DNA of 64,000 bases from positions 186,001-250,000 of the forward strand of contig JAJVHX010000001.1 in assembly GCA_022072405.1 (NCBI GenBank), read 5' to 3'. Shown here one piece after another: positions 58,490-64,000 of the stretch (the stretch's first letter is position 1; the number at the start of each line of letters is the position of its first letter). This DNA comes from Phycisphaerae bacterium (GTDB lineage: Bacteria; Planctomycetota; Phycisphaerae; UBA1845; CAIVHJ01). The position numbers and the translations under genes are program-made. The notes beneath the pieces are model-generated. The model saw only the letters and a list, made by a program, of their open reading frames with translations. It had not been told where the DNA came from and did no database searches.

Positions 58490-58520
58490 GGCTTTTGTCT
58501 ATTGACAGAAGCCTGTTTTT
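58490..58520 (+). terminator. Rho-independent terminator after the duplicated-domain gene
   Basis: The stem GGCTTTTGTC pairs with GACAGAAGCC (one T-G pair), loop TATT, followed by TGTTTTT. It lies 58 bases past the stop and separates this gene from rplU. Confidence 0.75.
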
Positions 58521-58649
58521 GAGTGAAAATTGTATAAGTACAATCCGCCGTTAATGCCATTCCAGTTGTGAAAAATGGAATGACCGTAATTTTAGTGCAG
58601 ACCTGTGTTCTGCCCGGGTCTGTTTCTGTCATGATGGGAGTAATGTAAG

Positions 58650-58973
58650 GTGTACGCAATATTTGAAGATGGCAGCCGCCAGTATCGAGTATATGAACAC
58701 GATGTCATTGATGTCGATGTTCGAGATCTGCCGGAAGGCACGCAGCAGGTGGAGTTCAGTCATGTGCTGTTGATCGGCGACGAGAAGAAACAAGGCTCGA
58801 CACGAGTTGGTCAGCCTTGGCTGAGCGGCGTAAAAGTGGTGGCCAAGGTGCAGAACGAAGTAAAAGACGAAAAGGTGACCATTACCAAATACAGCCGGCG
58901 GAAAGGCTATCGACGTAATACCGGTCATCGGCAACGATTCATGCGGGTGCAGATTGAGAAAATTCTCTGCTAA
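58650..58973 (+). CDS. rplU: Large ribosomal subunit protein L21
   Basis: A 107-residue bL21 starting at GTG. Family features include YAIFEDGSRQYRVYEHD at the start, VLLIGDEKK, and VTITKYSRRKGYRRNTGHRQ near the end (read in two parts), which binds 23S rRNA. GGGAG lies about 10 bases upstream. L27 (rpmA), its usual partner in the same operon, is absent; a terminator follows and then the convergent ptsN-like gene. Confidence 0.95.
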   Translation: MYAIFEDGSRQYRVYEHDVIDVDVRDLPEGTQQVEFSHVLLIGDEKKQGSTRVGQPWLSGVKVVAKVQNEVKDEKVTITKYSRRKGYRRNTGHRQRFMRVQIEKILC

Positions 58974-58999
58974 GGCTCGTCAGTAAACACCAGTACAAA

Positions 59000-59023
59000 G
59001 GCCTGCCCCGGCAGGCTTTTTTT
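59000..59023 (+). terminator. Rho-independent terminator after rplU
   Basis: The stem GCCTGCC pairs with GGCAGGC, followed by a run of seven T. It also shows that rplU is not co-transcribed with rpmA here. Confidence 0.85.
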
Positions 59024-59042
59024 ATTTTTACGTGACAGACCG

Positions 59043-59498
59043 TTATAGTTCGGAATGAGCAATGATCTGATAAATTTCTTCCGGGGTGGTGGCGGTGTCG
59101 AGCGCCTTGCGGAACTGATCAATGAGCATCAACCGGCTGATACGGGCCAAGGCCTGTATATGCGGGCCGGTCTGATCAGGCGGACTGACCAGCAGGGCGA
59201 TCAGGCGTGCGGGTTCACCGTCGCGGCTGTCGAAATTAATGGGCTGCTGGGGTTTTCCCAGAGCCATGATCAGTTGCTTGCAGCAGGTGCATTTGCCATG
59301 TGGTACCGCCAGTCCCTTACCAATACCGGTGGAGCGTATGGCTTCTCGCTCCAGTACAACCTGGCGAACTTTCTCTTCATCGGTGCACTTGCCTGCCTCC
59401 ACCAGCCGCCGTACCAGAAGCGTAATCGCCTCCACTTTGTCGGCAGCGGGAAGAGGTACCAGGATACATTCCGGGCTGAGAATATCGGAGAGTTTCAT
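59043..59498 (-). CDS. ptsN: PTS EIIA (PtsN/fructose-type) domain protein
   Basis: A 151-residue EIIA of the nitrogen/fructose type. The phospho-acceptor His is in GIGKGLAVPHGKC, close to the usual G-x-A-x-P-H motif, with GREAIRSTG-like entry (here EREAIRSTGIG). The C-terminal helix is normal. In planctomycetes single EIIA-Ntr proteins are thought to be regulatory rather than sugar transporting. A pair of cysteines (CTCC) right after the His is unusual. It is convergent with rplU. Confidence 0.9.
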   Translation of the reverse strand: MKLSDILSPECILVPLPAADKVEAITLLVRRLVEAGKCTDEEKVRQVVLEREAIRSTGIGKGLAVPHGKCTCCKQLIMALGKPQQPINFDSRDGEPARLIALLVSPPDQTGPHIQALARISRLMLIDQFRKALDTATTPEEIYQIIAHSEL

Positions 59499-59721
59499 GA
59501 TCCATCTCGCTCAATCGCCAAGCAACCAAGCCCTCTAGTGTACTGCTTCGTCCCGAATACTCAACCGGTTCAGCGAAAATTTGAGTGTTCCTGCTGGGCG
59601 TGGGATTGACAGAATCGTCGCGTAACGGGACATTTCTCAGTTTACCCCGACCGTCTTGAGTGCCAAAGTTTCGAGCCGTCGGTGGGTCCGGTGTGGTCAT
59701 CAGAAAAAAGGAGCCTGGGTA

Positions 59722-60861
59722 GTGCAAGCGTTGCGGGTCATTGCCCTGTTGGTAGCTGGATTATTGGCTGCGGTACTGGTGCGCAGCCAGTCGGCGGGCA
59801 GGGTTAAGGATACAGTTCAGTTACCGCTCCAGTTGCCGTCGGTCGAACCGTATGGAGAGGCGCTTGATATCTTTGGCTTGGCGATACAGGTTGATTCCTC
59901 CTATATGCCGGTCGAACGTTACGGGACATTGATCCGGGAAGTGGCTGCTCTGGGAGCCAACAGCGTATTGCTGAGCGTCAACGGTTATCAGGAGAACGCC
60001 GGTTCAGCGATCATCTACACCGATCCGGAAAAAACTCCGACCGATACCCAGTGGCTGGAGCTATTCGCCATTGCCCGGCAGGAAAAGCTGAAAATCATTT
60101 TCATGCCCAAGGTGCTGTTGGCCAAACCGCGCGGCAAGGAGTGGCGGGGGGTAATCAACCCCGGTCACGCCTGGGATGAATGGTTCGACAGCTACAGTAC
60201 ATTTTTGTTGCACTATGCGGAACTGGCCGAGCAGGGCGAGGTGGAAATGTTCTGTGTCGGCTCGGAGTTGGTCAGCACCGAAAAATATACGGAGAAGTGG
60301 GAAAAAATAATTGCCCAGGTTCGCCAGCGCTTCCAGGGCTGGTTGACGTATTCCGCCAACTGGGATCATTATCAATCGATCGCCTTCTGGGATGAACTCG
60401 ATCTGGTGGCGATGACTTCCTACTACTCGACTGCCCGGGAGGCGAATCCCGCTCGTGAAGAGCTGCTGGCCTCGTGGTTGAAGGTGCAGGAAAAACTGCT
60501 GTCCTGGCGGGAAAAAATTGGCAAGCCGTTGTTGTTTACAGAAGTGGGCTGGTGCAGCCAGGAAGGCTGTTCCAGTCAGCCGTGGAATTATTACCTGCGG
60601 AGCGCGTCCAGTGCCGCCGGTCAGGCGGAGCAGGAATTGAATTATGCAGCGTTTATCGAATCCTGGCACGGGGTGAAGGGGTTGGCAGGGGTGATCTGGT
60701 GGGAATGGTTGCCGACCGATGGCGGGATGGATGATTATGGCTATTCACCAAAGAATAAACCGGCTGAACAATTATTGCGTGAGTGGTTCGCCACACTCCG
60801 CCCACTTCCAACAACCTCAACAGCCGTAGAACCGGTCACCCAATCCGCCCCCGCAGGATAA
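59722..60861 (+). CDS. GH113-like TIM-barrel glycoside hydrolase
   Basis: A 379-residue protein with an N-terminal membrane anchor or signal (LRVIALLVAGLLAAVLV). The TIM-barrel domain shows FCVGSELVSTEKY (likely acid/base Glu), YSANWDHY, WDELDLVAMTSYY and PLLFTEVGW (likely nucleophile Glu), with VIWWEWLPTDGG near the end. These blocks resemble GH113 beta-mannanases and related barrels. GTG 59722 has AAGGAG eight bases upstream, while the frame is open to 59656. The true substrate is unknown. The neighbours give no clue. Confidence 0.8.
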   Translation: MQALRVIALLVAGLLAAVLVRSQSAGRVKDTVQLPLQLPSVEPYGEALDIFGLAIQVDSSYMPVERYGTLIREVAALGANSVLLSVNGYQENAGSAIIYTDPEKTPTDTQWLELFAIARQEKLKIIFMPKVLLAKPRGKEWRGVINPGHAWDEWFDSYSTFLLHYAELAEQGEVEMFCVGSELVSTEKYTEKWEKIIAQVRQRFQGWLTYSANWDHYQSIAFWDELDLVAMTSYYSTAREANPAREELLASWLKVQEKLLSWREKIGKPLLFTEVGWCSQEGCSSQPWNYYLRSASSAAGQAEQELNYAAFIESWHGVKGLAGVIWWEWLPTDGGMDDYGYSPKNKPAEQLLREWFATLRPLPTTSTAVEPVTQSAPAG

Positions 60862-61082
60862 CTGCTTCTGTGGGCTTTTCACTATCAACTGAATGTCGGA
60901 TTGTCAGCGATGATGACTCTGACAATGGGGATGTTATAGGAACCCACGGTGTCGATGTTTTTTGTTAACTATGAACTTATGTCGCTCCCCGGTCGGGTCG
61001 ATGGCTGGAATGTCAAACGATCCTATGATCGCCGCCAACTGGTTACGGAAGGTCAGTTGTTCGCGAAAGGAGTAGCGGTTGC

Positions 61083-61430
61083 ATGTCTCGCGTACCCACG
61101 AAAATTGCCCAATTGCTGGCTGGGCGTATCACCTGTCCTGTCGAATCACCCTGGTCCTGGTTAGCCATCCCGGCGGAGAATCTGCAGCCTCCGCACCCCG
61201 CAAAAGCATCGTTAAGCTGGGGTCGAATAGCCGGTCCAGAATCCAGTGACACAGAAGATTCGTTGAGTCGGACGCCCGCGCAGCGGATAACCCCTGATGA
61301 AAAAGTGAGTGCAGCCAATCGGCAATCGGCCCGGCAGGCGGTCGCCGATCAGGCCTTTGCCGCTCAGGCGATGCAGATCAGTCCCGAACAGATGCTGGCG
61401 ATCTCCTGCAGTCGTCGATGGGCAGAGTAA
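61083..61430 (+). CDS. Small protein upstream of flagellin, unknown function
   Basis: A 115-residue protein starting MSRVPTKIAQLLAGRITCP, with GGAG about ten bases upstream. It has a Pro/Ala-rich middle and an Ala/Gln-rich C-terminal part (RQAVADQAFAAQAMQI). It has no signal peptide or known motif. It ends 65 bases before the flagellin start on the same strand, so it may belong to the flagellar operon. It may also be a chance open frame, although the site and position favour a real gene. Confidence 0.5.
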   Translation: MSRVPTKIAQLLAGRITCPVESPWSWLAIPAENLQPPHPAKASLSWGRIAGPESSDTEDSLSRTPAQRITPDEKVSAANRQSARQAVADQAFAAQAMQISPEQMLAISCSRRWAE

Positions 61431-61495
61431 TTCGTGGGCAGGCGGTCTATTGATCACGGTGTGGTTTATCCACAGCCACCAGTCGGAATGAAACA

Positions 61496-62920
61496 GTGAC
61501 ACGTATTGCCACCAACATTGCTTCATATATCGCCCGCACCCGCCTGGATCGTAATTACAACGATCTGGCGATTCACCTGGAGCGGCTGTCCACAGGGTTA
61601 CGCATTAATAAGGGGCGTGATGATCCCGCGGGAATTATCGTTTCCGGCCGATTGCAGATGGAAATCGCGGGCATCTCGCAGGCGCTGGATAATTCTTCGC
61701 GCACGATCAACGTGTTGTCCGTGGCGGAGGCGGCGCTGGGCGAGGTTTCCAATCTGCTGGAAGAACTTAAAGGGTTGATCGTCAACAGTGCCAATGAATC
61801 GGGTCTGTCGGAGGAGGAAATCGCCGCCAATCAACTGCAGATGGATTCCATTATTGACAGCATCACGCGCATCGCCGATACCACCGAATTTGCCGACCGC
61901 AAGCTGCTGGATGGAACCATTGGTTATAATCTGTCAGGCCAGACCATCAGCGAAGTGAGTCATGCCCGTATATTTGCCGCCCGCCTGCCCGATGGCCAGC
62001 CGTTGAATGTGACCGTCGCGGTGACCGCTTCGGCGGAGCTCGCCCAACTGGTTTTCAATAACGGCGCTGCCACTCCGCTCGCTTCTGCGGTCAGCCTGGA
62101 AATTGGCGGCGCGCAGGGCAGCGAAGTGCTTTCCTTCGCCTGCGGAACTTCGCTCTCACAGATTGTCAGCACCGTCAATCAATATTCGAGCAAGCTGGGA
62201 GTCACCGCCGTACTCTCCGGAACATCAGCGGTGGTGTTTAACAGCACGGATTACGGCTCGGATGAGTTCGTCAGCATAACCACCATTACGGGAAATTTCA
62301 TCACCGGTGCGGGAGTGGAATCGCGCGATGAGGGTGTCGATGCGGGTGTGCTGATCAATAATCAACAGGCCCAGGCTGATGGTCTGGAAGTGGATTTCCG
62401 CAGTCTGTCATTAGATCTGGAATTAATACTCGATTCCACTTTCGCCCAGCAGACCAGTACCACCTCGACTTTTCATGTCATCGGCGGCGGGGCTCAGTTC
62501 GCCATCAGCCCTTTTATCACCCCGGCTGGACAGATCGATCTGGGAATTCCGTCGGTACGGGCATCGCAACTGGGTGATCGGGTCAATGGATTTCTCTACA
62601 GTCTGAAATCCGGTCAGGATAATGACCTGGCTTCCGGTAATTTCAGCACCGCCGAAGGGATCGTGGACCGGGCGATTGATCAGGTCGCGACGCTGCGTGG
62701 CCGCCTCGGTGCTTTTGAGAAAAACATCGTCGATACCAATGTGAACAGTATGCAAATTGCGCTGGAAAATGTATCGGCGGCGTTATCGACGATCCGGGAT
62801 GCAGACATGGCCGAGGAGATATCCAAGCTGACTGCAACACAGATTCTGGTGCAAAGTAACGTACAAACGCTCTCACTCGCCAATCAGATTCCCTCCAATA
62901 TTCTGCAACTGCTCGGTTAA
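61496..62920 (+). CDS. fliC: Flagellin
   Basis: A 474-residue flagellin. The conserved N-terminal D0/D1 region includes NYNDLAIHLERLSTGLRINKG and DDPAGIIVSGRLQMEI (read in two parts). The C-terminal D0/D1 region ends MAEEISKLTATQILVQSNVQTLSLANQIPSNILQLLG (the usual coiled coil, in parts). The middle (about 160-340) is variable and has a single Cys (SFACGT). It polymerises into the filament. The start is GTG 61496. fliD follows after 232 bases. Confidence 0.94.
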   Translation: MTRIATNIASYIARTRLDRNYNDLAIHLERLSTGLRINKGRDDPAGIIVSGRLQMEIAGISQALDNSSRTINVLSVAEAALGEVSNLLEELKGLIVNSANESGLSEEEIAANQLQMDSIIDSITRIADTTEFADRKLLDGTIGYNLSGQTISEVSHARIFAARLPDGQPLNVTVAVTASAELAQLVFNNGAATPLASAVSLEIGGAQGSEVLSFACGTSLSQIVSTVNQYSSKLGVTAVLSGTSAVVFNSTDYGSDEFVSITTITGNFITGAGVESRDEGVDAGVLINNQQAQADGLEVDFRSLSLDLELILDSTFAQQTSTTSTFHVIGGGAQFAISPFITPAGQIDLGIPSVRASQLGDRVNGFLYSLKSGQDNDLASGNFSTAEGIVDRAIDQVATLRGRLGAFEKNIVDTNVNSMQIALENVSAALSTIRDADMAEEISKLTATQILVQSNVQTLSLANQIPSNILQLLG

Positions 62921-63024
62921 GACGGCTGGGGTGGCAGTGATCACGTCGATAATATCGGACCAGCGCTCGCGCCAGATCTCATCCGGAATATTACACGGCG
63001 ACCATTCAGCCGCAAATTGCATCT

Positions 63025-63032
63025 GCCGATAA
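63025..63032 (+). promoter_or_regulatory. Possible sigma28 -10 box between fliC and fliD
   Basis: GCCGATAA is an exact match to the flagellar sigma28 -10 consensus, 120 bases before the fliD start. The -35 position (TCAG, 15 bases upstream) fits TAAA poorly. An exact eight-base match can occur by chance in a window of this size. Confidence 0.3.
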
Positions 63033-63152
63033 CCATTGATGCACAACATTGTTAGGTGTCCCCGCCGGTTGGCGGGATGGTGCCCATGGGGACCAGGGTG
63101 CCGGTAGACTGAATCAGGATGAGGCTGTCTTACACTCAGGGATGAGGCGGAT

Positions 63153-64000
63153 ATGAGCGGCATTGTCAGCGGGGTCGGGCTATTTTCCGGGATCAACACG
63201 CAGGAATTAATCGATCAATTGATCGCGGCTGATTCCCAGCCGCTGGTCATGTTGCAGCAGCGTCTGGAAGCGATCACCACGCAGCGAACCGCTTTCGCCG
63301 GATTGACGGCCCAGTTGCTCGCTTTGAAAGGTGCCGCCAGTCAGTTTGATCAGCTTAGTTTTTTCCGAAAAACCAAAGCGCAAAGCAGCGATCCGACCAT
63401 TTTCACCGCCACCACCACGGATAATGCCAGCCTCGGTTCCTTCGCCTTTCGGGTGCAATCACTGGCTACCCGCCACCAGTTGATCTCCGCCGGTTTTGCC
63501 AACAAAGATCAGATTCCCGTGGGCAGCGGCACGATCGCGCTCGAAGTGGGCGAAGGCAAAATCAGCAAACCCAGTTATCTGGATGAGCTGAATGGCGGTA
63601 ATGGTGTCCGGCGGGGCATCATTGAGATTGAAGACCAGTCAGGCCAGACTGCCCAGATCGATCTGCGCAACTCCCTGACCCTGCAGGATGTGGTGACGGC
63701 GATCAACGCCGAATCGAAAATCGATGTTGAAGCCAGCGTCGTCGGTGACCAGATCCGACTGCAGGATGTGTCGGCGGCAACCACCGGCGGCGTGCTGGCG
63801 GTCAGTGATCTGGGCGGCGGCTTCATGGCGGCGGATCTGGGCATTGCCGATAGCGTGACCTATGTGTCCGGCGACGACGGCAGCCGTTTGCTGCTGGGCA
63901 GCGACATTAATAATGTCACCAGCCAGACCGGGATCGATCTACTAAATGACGGCAATGGGATTCGGCGTAATACGAACGGTGCGGACCTGGTTTTTGAAAT
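63153..64000 (+). CDS. fliD: Flagellar hook-associated protein 2 (filament cap), N-terminal part
   Basis: The frame starts MSGIVSGVGLFSGINTQELID and runs off the right edge without a stop (282 full codons visible). The first 100 residues match the FliD N-terminal coiled coil (LIAADSQPLVMLQQRLEAI). The sequence that follows (LTLQDVVTAINAESKIDVEASVVGDQIRLQD) is a flagellin-hook IN-type repeat, seen again near the edge. It caps the growing flagellar filament. GAGG lies close upstream of the ATG. The 232-base gap after fliC holds only a weak hairpin (CCCGCC-GGTT-GGCGGG) and the GCCGATAA box. Confidence 0.9.
   Translation, partial: MSGIVSGVGLFSGINTQELIDQLIAADSQPLVMLQQRLEAITTQRTAFAGLTAQLLALKGAASQFDQLSFFRKTKAQSSDPTIFTATTTDNASLGSFAFRVQSLATRHQLISAGFANKDQIPVGSGTIALEVGEGKISKPSYLDELNGGNGVRRGIIEIEDQSGQTAQIDLRNSLTLQDVVTAINAESKIDVEASVVGDQIRLQDVSAATTGGVLAVSDLGGGFMAADLGIADSVTYVSGDDGSRLLLGSDINNVTSQTGIDLLNDGNGIRRNTNGADLVFE

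Noticed and set aside
60949..61164. A 71-residue open frame before the flagellin group
   Set aside because: It overlaps the better supported frame at 61083, has no good ribosome site and no recognisable composition.
63025..63060. A firm sigma28 promoter for fliD
   Set aside because: The -10 box is exact, but the -35 is poor, so it is listed only as a low-confidence site.

Overview
The window comes from a planctomycete, most likely the class Phycisphaerae. The evidence is a complete 16S rRNA gene that stands alone with no 23S, 5S or spacer tRNA after it, planctomycete-like 16S positions, two groEL paralogues around one groES, many secreted or lipoprotein genes known mainly from this phylum, a PPi-type phosphofructokinase, and flagellin plus FliD at the right end. 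Genes are dense, on both strands, mostly in short operons. Starts are ATG, GTG and TTG, and Shine-Dalgarno sites are common. I saw no transposase, integrase, CRISPR array or prophage.

Region 1 (1-15.3 kb, mostly minus strand) is a proteostasis block. groEL, groES, groEL2, dnaJ, grpE, an FmdB-type zinc ribbon gene, yacG and a membrane protein cut by the window edge run leftward. After a divergent gamma-carbonic anhydrase and DUF2007 pair come a large coiled-coil membrane protein and a second minus-strand unit: trigger factor, clpP, clpP and a lipoprotein. A LacD-type aldolase gene lies upstream. dnaK, hrcA and clpX are not in the window.

Region 2 (15.4-31.4 kb) holds secreted and envelope proteins, gpsA, tRNA-Lys, a pseudopilin, a TMTC-like TPR membrane protein, a broken HI0933-family flavoprotein gene, an SGNH lipoprotein, an EamA transporter, an S9 peptidase and an RRM protein. 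Region 3 (31.5-45 kb) holds a prolyl oligopeptidase, a GT39-like glycosyltransferase, a GNAT protein, a 1766-residue PAS/GAF hybrid kinase, and an operon with YjbQ, a broken Lgt-like gene, a COG0011 thiamine-binding protein and an acyltransferase-like protein.

Region 4 (45-53 kb) holds the solitary 16S gene with promoter, boxA-like leader and hairpin-rich trailer, an outer-membrane protein, a methyltransferase, tRNA-Arg, PPi-type PFK, a COG2403 P-loop protein, tRNA-Met and a broken TlpA-like thioredoxin gene. Region 5 (53-64 kb) holds sppA, a YyaL/DUF255 protein, a secreted protein built from an internal duplication, rplU, ptsN, a GH113-like protein, flagellin and the start of fliD.

I found no convincing new multi-gene defence or mobile system. 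The most distinctive items are three conserved genes broken by stops or a frameshift (one imitates a selenocysteine thioredoxin), a trigger factor with 16 histidines near its N-terminus, a ClpP with Glu in place of the catalytic Asp, the isolated 16S gene with its chain of hairpins, the duplicated secreted domain, and candidate operators upstream of groEL and at the GNAT promoter.
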